64,000 nt of DNA from positions 1,751,001 to 1,815,000 of the forward strand of contig JAWKLJ010000002.1 in NCBI GenBank assembly GCA_041392805.1. The letters run 5' to 3'. The notes under the pieces are model-generated. The model was not told the origin of the DNA. It was given only the letters and a program-made list of their open reading frames with translations, and did no database searches. The translations under genes were made by a program, and so were the position numbers. Source of the stretch: Saprospiraceae bacterium. Lineage in GTDB: Bacteria > Bacteroidota > Bacteroidia > Chitinophagales > Saprospiraceae. Positions 42,496-51,603 of this stretch are shown one piece after another (within the stretch, counting starts at the first letter, position 1; each line of letters starts with the position of its first letter).

Positions 42496-44230
42496 TTTTC
42501 AACTTTTCGTGAACCATATTGAGCCTTTGATGAATAGAGGCCCATTGATCTTTTAATCTTATAATGGTTTGTTCTTCATTTTTCAGCAATTCATCAAAGC
42601 GGTGGAAATTTTGGTCAATTTTATCTTTCAACCGACTGATGTAAGTGCGCAATTTTTCCGTTACATCCTCTTCAATCCGATCGCGCCCCTTATTGACTTC
42701 CTTACGGAAACCATCGAGGATTTTTCTTTTTTGAACACTAGTGGAAACCCCTGCAAACAGCAACCCAATAGTCGTTAGAATACCGCCGGTAATATCAAAG
42801 ACAATCCCATTGGTAACCGTCATCAAAATAACGCCAATGGCTGCCACTCCACTTCCTGTAGCTAAATTGGGCGAAATGGTTTGTTTATCAGGAAAGAGGC
42901 TTTCATCCGTAAAGTTTTCTGTCTTGCTGATGAAGTCTTGAAAAGTTTCCTGCAAGTCCCTTAAAATAGAACTTCTCTTTTCGGCGATATCGCTAAATAG
43001 CTCGTGGTCATTTTTTAAAATCGTTGTGCTGTTTCGGATTTTAAGGTCAATGATTTTGGCCATTTGCTGTACATTATCAGAAAGATCGATCACACTCTCA
43101 TTCAATTTGCTCGTCAACTCTTTATTGAGTCCACTTTCTAAGCTTTTAGCCATTTCCTCCAACCAGTCTTTGACCGATTGTTTACGATTGAAGATGGAGG
43201 TGATACTTCGTTTAAGCAGTCCAAAGAAAGAAAGGCCATTTTTGAGCTCCAGTTCTTTTTGGTTAGTGGTTCGGTCATAAGCAGCAATCAGGTTTTCTAC
43301 CAGAACATTAACCTGCTTATGTGATTTTCCTTCCTGGTTTTCCAGGGTTTCCATAATATCCTGGCGAAAAGCGGTATCCGAATCCCATTGCTTTTGCCTG
43401 ACCACTAACCCTTCGTTGATGCGCTGATTGATATTTTGTAAGGTATCAATACTGTTTAGGAGTTTCAAAACAGGTGCTTTACCGCCGGTGATGTTTTGTC
43501 GGATAAACTGGCGTACAGGCTCAAAGCCACTTTCGGGGTGGCCTTCTTCCTCCTGTAGGGCAGAAACCGCAAAGACCAAAGGTGATTTAATGCCTTTTTT
43601 TGCCGCTTGGTCGATTACGCCTTGAATATTGACCTTGAGGTCTTCCTCGCGCATCAGGTCTTTTTGCTGTAAAATGAAAACAATTTTACGCCGCCACTCT
43701 GCATTGATAAAGTCAAAAAAGGCCCAGGCCGATTGTCGGTATGGGTTTTTGGCTTCAAACACAAACACGATCAGATCAGAGGAAGGAATAAAACGTTCTG
43801 TGATTTCCTGGTGATGTTCGACAATGGTATTGGTGCCAGGGGTATCCACGATGGCGATTTCTCGCAATATCTCAACGGGAAGGAAAATCTGTTTTAGATA
43901 AGGGTTGATGGTGACAATTTCCTCCTGCTCGCCATAAAGGATCTGCTGGATGGTGTCCGTCATAGGTTGTGGCGCTACCTTGGTGATTTCTCGCCCTGTA
44001 GCCAAAAGGGCATTAATAAAACTAGATTTTCCGGCTTTGACTTCCCCCACAATGACAAACATGAAGGGCTCATGCAGGCGATTGCGAAGTTCACTCAAGG
44101 TATCGGTTAGGTCGTTATGCCCAATCTGGATCGTTAATTCGTGCAGGTCCTTGGCTATTTCGTCCAATTGAGCCCGCTGGGGTTGTAATTGCTGATTAAT
44201 GAGTTGGTTCACCACAAATTGTTTTACCAT
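42470..44230 (-). CDS. Bacterial dynamin-like GTPase
   Basis: 586 residues. GTPase motifs: P-loop GEVKAGKSS (62-70), G2 Thr near 91-93 (MTDT), DTPGTN (129-134), and QQKDL (188-192, replacing TKxD). The rest is helical with heptad patterns and a hydrophobic paddle or transmembrane hairpin near 455-500 (GSGVAAIGVILMTV ... GGILTTIGLLFAGV). Bacterial dynamins remodel or protect membranes; the family includes stress and phage-tolerance members. It is the second gene of an operon after WbqC (2-base gap) and overlaps the agmatinase gene by 26 bases. Confidence 0.9.
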   Translation of the reverse strand: MVKQFVVNQLINQQLQPQRAQLDEIAKDLHELTIQIGHNDLTDTLSELRNRLHEPFMFVIVGEVKAGKSSFINALLATGREITKVAPQPMTDTIQQILYGEQEEIVTINPYLKQIFLPVEILREIAIVDTPGTNTIVEHHQEITERFIPSSDLIVFVFEAKNPYRQSAWAFFDFINAEWRRKIVFILQQKDLMREEDLKVNIQGVIDQAAKKGIKSPLVFAVSALQEEEGHPESGFEPVRQFIRQNITGGKAPVLKLLNSIDTLQNINQRINEGLVVRQKQWDSDTAFRQDIMETLENQEGKSHKQVNVLVENLIAAYDRTTNQKELELKNGLSFFGLLKRSITSIFNRKQSVKDWLEEMAKSLESGLNKELTSKLNESVIDLSDNVQQMAKIIDLKIRNSTTILKNDHELFSDIAEKRSSILRDLQETFQDFISKTENFTDESLFPDKQTISPNLATGSGVAAIGVILMTVTNGIVFDITGGILTTIGLLFAGVSTSVQKRKILDGFRKEVNKGRDRIEEDVTEKLRTYISRLKDKIDQNFHRFDELLKNEEQTIIRLKDQWASIHQRLNMVHEKLKNEHGGGLL

Positions 44231-44232
44231 TA

Positions 44233-44901
44233 CTAAATGCCGTCCGTCTTTGGGCTAGCCACCCAAGATTGCTCTAAATACAAAATGGCCTGTGGCCCTG
44301 TGCAAAAAAGCAGGTCCAAGATACTTAAATTGGGGGAGAATCCGTGTTTTTCACTAAAAACCTGGGGATAAGCAACAGGGTGGAAATGATGATCGACCTT
44401 TTGATGGGTAGATTTGGGCTGAATGGTATTGCGCAAATCTGCGATCTGCTCGGGGAGCACTTTCTGATAGGTTTCGGTTAGTCGAATGGTCGTTTCCAAT
44501 GGAATAAAGCGGAGCAACAATTCAAGCAGCTTGAGGTTCCATTGAAAGAGGCTATGAATGGGCTGTTGGTATAAGCTGCCTAGGGCTTCGGCATAATATT
44601 CGAAAAAAGGAGCATTGCCATAGGCCGATTGGATACTACTCCAATGCTGATTCATCCAAGGCTCGTGGAAGGCAATTTGAGTATCCTGGATATTTTGTTG
44701 TTGGTTTTTTCCCTTCAGGAGAGGGATAGAAAGTCGAATGAGGCCATTGGATCCTGCAATATGGCAGCGATTGCGATAGCTCCTTTTTTCGTAATGCTCA
44801 TGTTGTTCTATCCAAACCATAGGGTAGTGGGCCAACTTACTGAAATATTGTATGCTGGGGAGGTAATGCGCCTCTATTACTGCTTGTGCTGTAGGATCCA
44901 T
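44233..44901 (-). CDS. WbqC family protein
   Basis: 222 residues. The start VIEAHYLPSIQYFSKLAHYPMVWIEQHEHYEKRSYRNR is typical of WbqC (PF08889; LPSIxYFxKL and YxKxSYRNR). LIRLSIPLLKG and HEPWMNQHWSSIQSAYGNAPFFEYY are further hallmarks. WbqC proteins occur in O-antigen loci and are linked to glycine or amino-sugar addition, but the reaction is not established. Two bases separate its stop from the dynamin start, so they are cotranscribed. Confidence 0.9.
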   Translation of the reverse strand: MDPTAQAVIEAHYLPSIQYFSKLAHYPMVWIEQHEHYEKRSYRNRCHIAGSNGLIRLSIPLLKGKNQQQNIQDTQIAFHEPWMNQHWSSIQSAYGNAPFFEYYAEALGSLYQQPIHSLFQWNLKLLELLLRFIPLETTIRLTETYQKVLPEQIADLRNTIQPKSTHQKVDHHFHPVAYPQVFSEKHGFSPNLSILDLLFCTGPQAILYLEQSWVASPKTDGI

Positions 44902-44952
44902 ATCTACTTAGGAATGAGGTTTAAATAAAGTATACAAGATTGACGTAGGAAT

Positions 44953-45032
44953 TTTTTCCTCTGAGAAGGCGAAAAAAACGAGCATAGCCTATAGCTACGC
45001 GAGTCTTTTTTTAACGCAGTCAGAGGGAAAAA
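44953..45032. terminator. Long imperfect palindrome in the WbqC-GT39 gap
   Basis: TTTTTCCTCTGA (44953-44964) pairs with TCAGAGGGAAAAA (45020-45032), with an inner GCG...AAAAAAA / TTTTTTT...CGC pairing and a small TAGC/GCTA centre. It lies before the minus-strand WbqC operon and after the end of the minus-strand GT39 gene, so it is a likely terminator of the latter. Mismatches make the exact fold uncertain. Confidence 0.4.
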
Positions 45033-45064
45033 GAACAAGGCAAGATGGATATTTTATTTGGAAC

Positions 45065-47170
45065 TCATTCCTTAATTGCTTGTCTCCAAATCTCCAGGTC
45101 ATCAAACCAAACATTTCTTTTACCCGGATTCCATACCGTGATACCCACTTTATCAAAATTAGCATCAGTGGGAATGGTCGCATTTAGCTCCAATTGTTGC
45201 CAGCCATTTTGCCCCTGCTGAACGACATTAGTCGTCTCAAAATGATAAAAATCACCTCCCGATTCAGCGGAAAGCACCAACCCGGCACTACCACTGTCGT
45301 CCCAACGCCAAACGCGGAGCCTGATCTGGTCACCAGGCTGAATTCCCTTTAAGAGGGTGGATAACCCAAACTCTTTTCCATCGGTAAGGCCCATGGAATA
45401 TTGACCTGAATGAACTTTTTCAGTGGACTGCGTTTGGTGCCCTTCAAATTTTACCTGGGGGAGCGAGGATAAATAAAAATTGCCATCCTCTGATAGCGCT
45501 TCCGCTCCACACGAAATGGGATAATCACTGTACAAGGTTAATCCATCCACCATATGCCATAAGATGAAAATGCTGTCTTGGTGGAAAGGCCAATAAGCCT
45601 TGACGGGCATCACTTTTTCCTGCCGAAAACCGGGTAGCAGCCCAAAAGAAAGGACATAGTCATCTTCCGTTACAAACCACCAGCTTTTGCCATACTTATC
45701 CTCCTTGTGAATGGGACCAGCTTGGTACCAGGCATTGACTTCAAAACCTGCATCAATGTGCTCAGGTGAAACCTGCTTTTCCTTCATCAGGTAATCGACG
45801 GCCTCCCACCTGGTTCTGTTCCAGGCCAGATAATGCTGTGTCGCACTTAGGCTAAAGGTGGCAAAAAACAGCAACAGTAGGACTCCCGCGCCATAGGAGC
45901 CCTTAGACCACTTTCTTTGGTAGGGCAAAACCATTAAAATAGCACAAGCAATCAAAGGAAGGGTATAACGATCGAAAAAATAAGTGCTGATCACCAGAAA
46001 GCTACCGAATGCCAGGAAGGTGACAGACAAGGCCAGTTTGACTAGTCGAAGGTGGTGTAAAGGACTGCCGAATACTGCTTTTTTTAGGGAAATCATTTTT
46101 TTCGGAATGGCGAAAAGCAAGATGCTAGTAGCAATGACCCCTATGTATTTTATACCCATCCAGGCCCAGGCAGGCAATTGAGGTGAAATGTTTTGTCCAT
46201 AATAAGCATCTTTAAGCAACTTGGGGCCAAGGCCAAGGTTGTAAAAGATATTTCCGATTGGAAAAAACACACTTCCTAAATAAAGTACCAAGATACACCC
46301 CATCCAAAGCAATACCTGTTTGATCATTGACCGGGACATCCCTTTCGACTTAGCTGGAAGGAAAGCGACTAAAAAAGAAAGCATAAAAAATCCGACATAT
46401 AATAAGACGGAAACACTTCGATAAAAATGAAAACCCAGGCTATTGGAAAAAATACCCAGCAGTAAATCTTTTACACTTTGGACATTATTTGGTGTGCTCG
46501 TTCCTAGTTTCAACCATAGCGAATAAGCAACAAAAGCAGAAAGCGTAAGTAGAAAAGGAATGGTGTTTAAAAGGATTCTTTTAAAATGCTTGCCCTCTGT
46601 TAGAAAGCCAATCAGCATAAAGACAAAAGGAACCAAGAGGCCTGGCTGCCGGATAAGCGTGGCCACGATAGAAAACAGGGTGGCTAGAGCCAGATATACC
46701 AAATGAGGGCGGCGTATATTTTTTGAAAAAAACAGAAAAGCCAACAAGAAGGCAGCCAAAAAATGGACATCCGTCATAAAAGTAAAAGAGAGCGAGAAGT
46801 AGAGCGGATTAAAAAATAAAACAAGGGTGGCGAAGGCCGCTGGTCTTTGGTTTCGGGAAAGTTCTCTAGCCAGGTAATAAAAGGCTAGCCCACCAATAAA
46901 GCTACTAATGAGGGTAGAAAAACGAAGGATGGTAAAGGAAACACCCGCTACCTTGCAAAATAAAGCGCCCCAATAAATTTGGGCCACTAAAGTCATCGCA
47001 GGCCAGTTAACCATGACCATTTCGCCTGTTTCCACCAAGTCAAACACGCTTTTAGCGTAGGCCCAGTCATCATTGAGCGGGAATTCCCCAATGGGGTTGA
47101 CCACTATGATGGCCATGATCCAAAGAAACCCTAAAAAAACTGGAAAAGGTATTTTATGCAATAAGGTCAT
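45065..47170 (-). CDS. GT39-type integral membrane glycosyltransferase with C-terminal beta-sandwich
   Basis: 701 residues from the ATG at 47170; the frame is open further up but those codons precede the signal-anchor helix and overlap the divergent GT2 gene. NPIGEFPLNDDWAYAKSV is the first-loop acidic motif (DD) of PMT/ArnT-like lipid-sugar transferases. About ten hydrophobic helices cover residues 10-480. Residues about 550-700 form a soluble domain (STEKVHSGQYSMGL ... RNVWFDDLEIW) with the look of a carbohydrate-binding beta-sandwich. It would transfer a sugar from a polyprenyl-phosphate carrier on the periplasmic side. Divergent from GT2 at 47240. Confidence 0.83.
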   Translation of the reverse strand: MTLLHKIPFPVFLGFLWIMAIIVVNPIGEFPLNDDWAYAKSVFDLVETGEMVMVNWPAMTLVAQIYWGALFCKVAGVSFTILRFSTLISSFIGGLAFYYLARELSRNQRPAAFATLVLFFNPLYFSLSFTFMTDVHFLAAFLLAFLFFSKNIRRPHLVYLALATLFSIVATLIRQPGLLVPFVFMLIGFLTEGKHFKRILLNTIPFLLTLSAFVAYSLWLKLGTSTPNNVQSVKDLLLGIFSNSLGFHFYRSVSVLLYVGFFMLSFLVAFLPAKSKGMSRSMIKQVLLWMGCILVLYLGSVFFPIGNIFYNLGLGPKLLKDAYYGQNISPQLPAWAWMGIKYIGVIATSILLFAIPKKMISLKKAVFGSPLHHLRLVKLALSVTFLAFGSFLVISTYFFDRYTLPLIACAILMVLPYQRKWSKGSYGAGVLLLLFFATFSLSATQHYLAWNRTRWEAVDYLMKEKQVSPEHIDAGFEVNAWYQAGPIHKEDKYGKSWWFVTEDDYVLSFGLLPGFRQEKVMPVKAYWPFHQDSIFILWHMVDGLTLYSDYPISCGAEALSEDGNFYLSSLPQVKFEGHQTQSTEKVHSGQYSMGLTDGKEFGLSTLLKGIQPGDQIRLRVWRWDDSGSAGLVLSAESGGDFYHFETTNVVQQGQNGWQQLELNATIPTDANFDKVGITVWNPGKRNVWFDDLEIWRQAIKE

Positions 47171-47239
47171 GATAAGCCTTTCATAAGAATAACAGCTAAT
47201 GTACCGCAAAAATAGAATTTGTTCACTAAGTTTGGGTCT

Positions 47240-48505
47240 GTGAACACTTATCTTCAACAACGAACCTTATTTGCACCCCTAATCCAGGCGAAGCCTTCCC
47301 TGAATCTTGGCATGGTTGTGGTCATTCCAGCTTATGATGAACCCTATTTGTTATTTAGTTTGATGGCCTTGTCTCGCTGTGCGTTGCCCCTGTGCGATGT
47401 GGAGGTCATAGTGGTGATTAACGACAGCGAAAAAGACAGCCCTGACACCAAAGCCAGCAACCAGGAAATTTATCTACAAGCCTTAGATTGGATGGCCAAG
47501 CACAGCAAGCCAAGGTTAAGGTTTCATTTGCTTTATTACCCGGATTTGCCGGCAAAGAGTGCCGGCGTCGGATTGGCCCGAAAAATTGGTATGGACGAAG
47601 CTTGCTGGCGATTGATGAAGATAGGCAATCCCCAGGGCATTATTGCCTGTTTTGATGCTGACAGCCGTTGCGAAGCCAATTATTTACAGCAATTGGTTGC
47701 ACATTTTGATAAACATCCCCAAAGCCTGGCCTGTAGCATTTATTTTGAACACCCGATCCATGGCATTGATTTTCCTGATGAAGTGTATGAGGCTATTATT
47801 CCTTATGAACTTCATTTGCGGTACTACATTCATGCCCAAAGAATGACTGGATTTCCGTTTGCCTTTCACACTGTCGGCTCTAGCATGGCGGTAAGGTGTC
47901 TGGCATATCAGCAACAAGGAGGGATGAACAAGCGGAAAGCTGGAGAAGACTTTTATTTTATCCACAAGTTCACCCCACTCGGAAACTTCAGTGAATGCTT
48001 AAGTACCAAGATCATTCCCTCTCCACGACCGTCCCATCGCGTTCCATTTGGGACAGGCAAGGCCGTTCAGGAAATTTTGCAGCAAAAGGGAGTCTATTAC
48101 AGTTACAATTTGCAGTCTTTTTTTGACCTAAAGTCTTTATTTGAAGGCACAGAGGCGATCTTTGATTGTTCCGAGGATGAATTAGTTCAATTGGTAGCAT
48201 CTTTGCCGGAGAGCCTCAGACAGTTCCTGCCAGCGCAAGACTTCTTTGCTAAGTGCCTGGAAATCAAGAGGAATACTGCTTCTCGCAAGGCGTTTAGGCT
48301 GCGGTTTTATAAGTGGTTTAATGCATTTATGGTTATGAAATTTGTCCATTTTGCCCGTGATCATTTTTATCCGAATCAACCCATTGGTGAGGTGGCTGCA
48401 AGCTTGCTCCAAGCTACCCAGGGAGGCACCTTTGACAGCCAAGATTTGAGCAGTTTATTGAAACAATACCGTAAGCTGGATCAGCAGTCAACCTATGGGC
48501 AATAG
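47240..48505 (+). CDS. Family 2 glycosyltransferase
   Basis: 421 residues from a GTG at 47240; a TTG at 47219 would add seven residues and cannot be ruled out. The GT-A fold begins with MVVVIPAYDEPYLLFSLMAL, and the metal-binding site is CFDADSRCEANYLQQLV (DAD). RKAGEDFYFIHKF replaces the usual ED acceptor motif, and a histidine/arginine-rich segment (PSPRPSHRVPFGTG) follows. No membrane helices are obvious. The family adds sugars from nucleotide donors; the linkage is unknown. It is divergent from the GT39 gene and convergent with the sugar transferase. Confidence 0.85.
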   Translation: MNTYLQQRTLFAPLIQAKPSLNLGMVVVIPAYDEPYLLFSLMALSRCALPLCDVEVIVVINDSEKDSPDTKASNQEIYLQALDWMAKHSKPRLRFHLLYYPDLPAKSAGVGLARKIGMDEACWRLMKIGNPQGIIACFDADSRCEANYLQQLVAHFDKHPQSLACSIYFEHPIHGIDFPDEVYEAIIPYELHLRYYIHAQRMTGFPFAFHTVGSSMAVRCLAYQQQGGMNKRKAGEDFYFIHKFTPLGNFSECLSTKIIPSPRPSHRVPFGTGKAVQEILQQKGVYYSYNLQSFFDLKSLFEGTEAIFDCSEDELVQLVASLPESLRQFLPAQDFFAKCLEIKRNTASRKAFRLRFYKWFNAFMVMKFVHFARDHFYPNQPIGEVAASLLQATQGGTFDSQDLSSLLKQYRKLDQQSTYGQ

Positions 48506-48542
48506 GAGTTTGCTTGATGGCGGTATCTTTCCCATACATGTG

Positions 48543-49706
48543 CTAAGAATCGGCTCTTTGAAAAGCCGCAGGAAGGGTTAAAAGTAATATTTTGCAATCC
48601 AGCCAGAAGTTATAGTGTTTGGCATAAGTAATATCCAATTGTTTTCTGTCTTCTTCCATTTCTTCACCCTCTTTGCATTTGCTGACCTGCCATAAGCCGG
48701 TGATGCCTGCCGGGGCAGAAAAACGAAGTACCCACTCGTCTGAAGTCAAGCGTTCAGCTTCATAGAGCGGGAGCGGCCTATTGCCGACCAAGGACATATC
48801 GCCCTTCAAAACATTCAACAATTGGGGCATTTCGTCGATGCTAGTGGCGCGAATGAAACGGCCAATACGCGTAATGCGAGGGTCATTTTTGATTTTAAAA
48901 AAGGTTTGGCTATTGTTTATTTTTCGCTCCGCCATTATTTTTTGCTCATTGACAAATCCCTGGTCCATCATCAGTAAACTGGCTTCATCCAATACATTTT
49001 CCTCCTGCATGTTTTCAACAACTGCTGCGGCAGAAAAATATTGGTTTTGGTCTCTTAAATCAATCAATTTATGGTCTGCATCCATTCGCATGGATCGGAA
49101 TTTGTAGAAATCGAACACTTTGTACCCTTGCCCCGCTCTTTTAGAAACATAAAAAACGGGGCCTTTTGATTCCAGCTTTATCAATATAGCTACCAGGATT
49201 AAGACGGGAGACCCCAGGAGTAGCAAAAAACTGGCACTTAAGATATCAAACAGTCTTTTCCATAAAGGAATTTTGTCTTTGATCTTTCTTTCCGCGCTGT
49301 TTTTTTCTTTGCTCGGGATAAAAGGGGAGGCAGTCAGTGGCGGTGACTGCAAAATTTGCTGGAGTCGGCTCTGAAGCCCTGCCAACATGGCTGGGTGAAT
49401 AAAGTAGTCCTTTACCCGGAATTTTTTGGATAAATAGAGCAACTGAAGGGAAGGATATTGGGACACCACTATAAATGGAATGCGGGCCAGTTCTTCCTTC
49501 TTAAGCATATTATAGCGCAATTGCCTGAATTCATGAGCAGTATCATGGGTAAGATCAAACAGGATTACATCAGGTAATGGTTGGCCGCCTGATAAATATT
49601 CAAGAAACACATCGCTTGCCTTAAAAAAAGAAAAGCCAGCATTAAGCACTAGCCCATTTTCTTTAATACAAAAAATCTTATGGCCAATACAGGCTATATT
49701 CTTCAT
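48543..49706 (-). CDS. Initiating sugar transferase (WcaJ/PglC type) with N-terminal receiver-like domain
   Basis: 387 residues from the ATG at 49706. Residues 1-115 look like a response-regulator receiver fold (DVILFDLTHDTAHE, PFIVVSQYPS, VKDYFIHPA) but without the N-terminal acidic pair and with His-Pro instead of the conserved Lys-Pro. After a linker comes a membrane helix (about 150-175) and the bacterial sugar transferase domain: KRLFDILSASFLLLLGSPV, DFYKFRSMRMDAD, an insertion of about 60 residues, then KNDPRITRIGRFIRATSIDEMPQLLNVLKGDMSLVGNRP. It attaches the first sugar-phosphate to undecaprenyl phosphate. It is one of two coupled genes (TGA/ATG, 2 bases apart). Confidence 0.9.
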   Translation of the reverse strand: MKNIACIGHKIFCIKENGLVLNAGFSFFKASDVFLEYLSGGQPLPDVILFDLTHDTAHEFRQLRYNMLKKEELARIPFIVVSQYPSLQLLYLSKKFRVKDYFIHPAMLAGLQSRLQQILQSPPLTASPFIPSKEKNSAERKIKDKIPLWKRLFDILSASFLLLLGSPVLILVAILIKLESKGPVFYVSKRAGQGYKVFDFYKFRSMRMDADHKLIDLRDQNQYFSAAAVVENMQEENVLDEASLLMMDQGFVNEQKIMAERKINNSQTFFKIKNDPRITRIGRFIRATSIDEMPQLLNVLKGDMSLVGNRPLPLYEAERLTSDEWVLRFSAPAGITGLWQVSKCKEGEEMEEDRKQLDITYAKHYNFWLDCKILLLTLPAAFQRADS

Positions 49707-49708
49707 GC

Positions 49709-50113
49709 TCAAACTTTACTAAAGCCCAAATGGTACTTAATTCTGATGGCTAATTCTTGGGGATTGAAGGGTTTGATGATGTAATCAGCAGCGCCAGATT
49801 CCAGGCATTTTATTCGCTCCTTGCTATTGTCAATGCTAGAGAGGATGATAATCGGAATATCATGAAATAAAACCGAAAATTTCAAATGGTTTAACAACTC
49901 ATAGCCTGACATTCCAGGCATTTTGAGGTCTAATAAGATCAAAGAGGGGAAATTGCCCATGTCCAGCCAGTTCCAGGCCTTTTCAGCAGTCTCTTCGGTA
50001 TGCACATCATAATACTGTCCAAAGTAATTGGAGAGGAAGGCCCTCATCATTTCACTATCATCTACAAATAATAATTTCTGCTGCATCCGTGTCGGTTTGT
50101 GGTTCTCTGACAT
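49709..50113 (-). CDS. Single-domain response regulator
   Basis: 134 residues from the ATG at 50113; earlier in-frame starts would add a stretch without domain features. It consists of a receiver domain: KLLFVDDSEMMRAFL (acidic pair), LILLDLKMPGMSGYELL (phospho-acceptor Asp), PIIILSSID (Ser), and ADYIIKPFNPQEL (Lys). There is no output domain, so it must act by binding a partner. The next gene, two bases downstream, encodes the sugar transferase with a degenerate receiver domain, the obvious candidate partner (inference). The cognate kinase is not in the window. Confidence 0.92.
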   Translation of the reverse strand: MSENHKPTRMQQKLLFVDDSEMMRAFLSNYFGQYYDVHTEETAEKAWNWLDMGNFPSLILLDLKMPGMSGYELLNHLKFSVLFHDIPIIILSSIDNSKERIKCLESGAADYIIKPFNPQELAIRIKYHLGFSKV

Positions 50114-50412
50114 TTTAGGTGTTTTTAGCCAAAGGAGAATAAAAGGGATCACTTTAGCTTGATCTCCAAAAATGGTAGAGAAGGCGGTTTTTTCCAAAAT
50201 TAGAGGCTACTTCTTTATGGTATTAAAATATTAGTTAGATGAACGGATTTTGGGGACAATTGGAAAGAAAAAGGGGTTATTTGGCAAAGCCTACTTTTTT
50301 TAAGTTATCCTGTTAATTCAACCAACTATCCCCCAATCTTGGCCAAAAATCGAAAAAACAATTCGCCCCCTTATTATAAAAGTTACTTTGGCTCCTGTAC
50401 AATGATGATTCC
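50114..50412. other. 299-bp divergent gap between response regulator and acyltransferase
   Basis: No gene. A minus-strand TAATTTTG (50195-50202) is an exact -7 box match for the response-regulator gene, about 82 bases before its ATG. On the plus strand a weaker TTACTTTG (50383-50390) lies 22 bases before the acyltransferase ATG. Nothing else stands out. Confidence 0.5.
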
Positions 50413-51603
50413 ATGAGAAAACTACAGAACATCCCTAAAAGGCTATCCAGAATTACCAGCTCAGGTCGTTTTATACCCGAGGTGGATGGCTTTCGTTTTG
50501 TAGCTATCTTACCCGTCGTGATTCAACATATCAGCGAAAGATTATACCGGTATTCTACCATCAAATGGTCACAACCCGTGTCAACTGATCCTGTCGCTTT
50601 TGTCGCCAGTCGAGGAACGGTCGGCGTGTTTATCTTTTTTGCCATCAGTGGCTTTATACTGTCTCTCCCTTTTGCTCGTCACTATTTGCATGATTCACCA
50701 AAAGTGTCTTTGAAAAGCTACTTTTGGCGCCGGATCACCCGCTTGGAACCCCCATATTTCATCTGGATGATCCTCTTTTTTGGCGTACTGTTACTGCAAG
50801 GAAGTTTTGGCTTTATGGAATTGCTCCCACATTTGGGGGCTTCTCTCCTTTATGCCCACAACATCATATACCAAGATTATGCGGTAGTCAATCCCGTGGC
50901 ATGGTCCCTGGAAATTGAGATTCAATTTTATTTGCTGGCACCCATTTTAGCTTTTTTGTTTTTTTCGATCAAACCAAAGTTGATTCGTCGAATGGTCATC
51001 TTGGGGACCCTTTATCTACTCATTTTGGTACAGCATCAACTCGGTTGGTACGACACTATCTTAAAGCTTACGATACTGTGTCAGTTACAACATTTTCTAG
51101 TAGGCTTCTTTTTAGTGGATTTATACTTGATCGAAGGACAATCAAAACCGAGGACGACCCATTGGTATTTTGATGGTCTGGCCTTGTTCGCTTTGGGTGT
51201 ATTAGCCTATAGTTGGTCAGAAGAATTCGGGAAAAACATTGTCTTCAGCACGGCTTTGCTGTTGCTCTTTTTGACAGGATATCACGCTAGGATAGGACTT
51301 GTTTTTTTGCGCAACCCCTGGATAACGGCTATTGGGGGCATGTGCTACACCATTTATTTGATACACCTCCCACTAATAGAAGGACTGATTCGCATCACCA
51401 AATATTTCGAATTTACGAACATATTTGGGGTCAATCTGCTCCTTCAGATCATCATCATGACCCCTCTCATTTTGCTCATTTCCACCATTGGTTTTTTATT
51501 AATTGAAAAACCATGTATGGATAAGCATTGGCCAAAAAAAATGACAGCCTGGTGGACCAATATCAGGCGGAATTCACTAATACTCAAAAAAGTAGAACCA
51601 TGA
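50413..51603 (+). CDS. Acyltransferase 3 family membrane protein
   Basis: 396 residues with about ten membrane helices. EVDGFRFVAILPVVIQHIS is the conserved start of the Acyl_transf_3 (PF01757) family (histidine in the first helix); TVGVFIFFAISGFILSLPFAR and RRITRLEPPYFIWMI, NPVAWSLEIEIQFYLLAPIL are the other conserved blocks. Such proteins O-acetylate sugars of exopolysaccharide or O-antigen on the membrane. It heads the co-directional polysaccharide run; the stop overlaps the start of the TolC-like gene (ATGA). Confidence 0.92.
   Translation: MRKLQNIPKRLSRITSSGRFIPEVDGFRFVAILPVVIQHISERLYRYSTIKWSQPVSTDPVAFVASRGTVGVFIFFAISGFILSLPFARHYLHDSPKVSLKSYFWRRITRLEPPYFIWMILFFGVLLLQGSFGFMELLPHLGASLLYAHNIIYQDYAVVNPVAWSLEIEIQFYLLAPILAFLFFSIKPKLIRRMVILGTLYLLILVQHQLGWYDTILKLTILCQLQHFLVGFFLVDLYLIEGQSKPRTTHWYFDGLALFALGVLAYSWSEEFGKNIVFSTALLLLFLTGYHARIGLVFLRNPWITAIGGMCYTIYLIHLPLIEGLIRITKYFEFTNIFGVNLLLQIIIMTPLILLISTIGFLLIEKPCMDKHWPKKMTAWWTNIRRNSLILKKVEP

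Noticed and set aside
42470..44230. Anti-phage dynamin defence island
   Set aside because: Bacterial dynamins can act in phage tolerance, but the neighbours are metabolic and no other defence gene, integrase or toxin is nearby; left as a possibility only.
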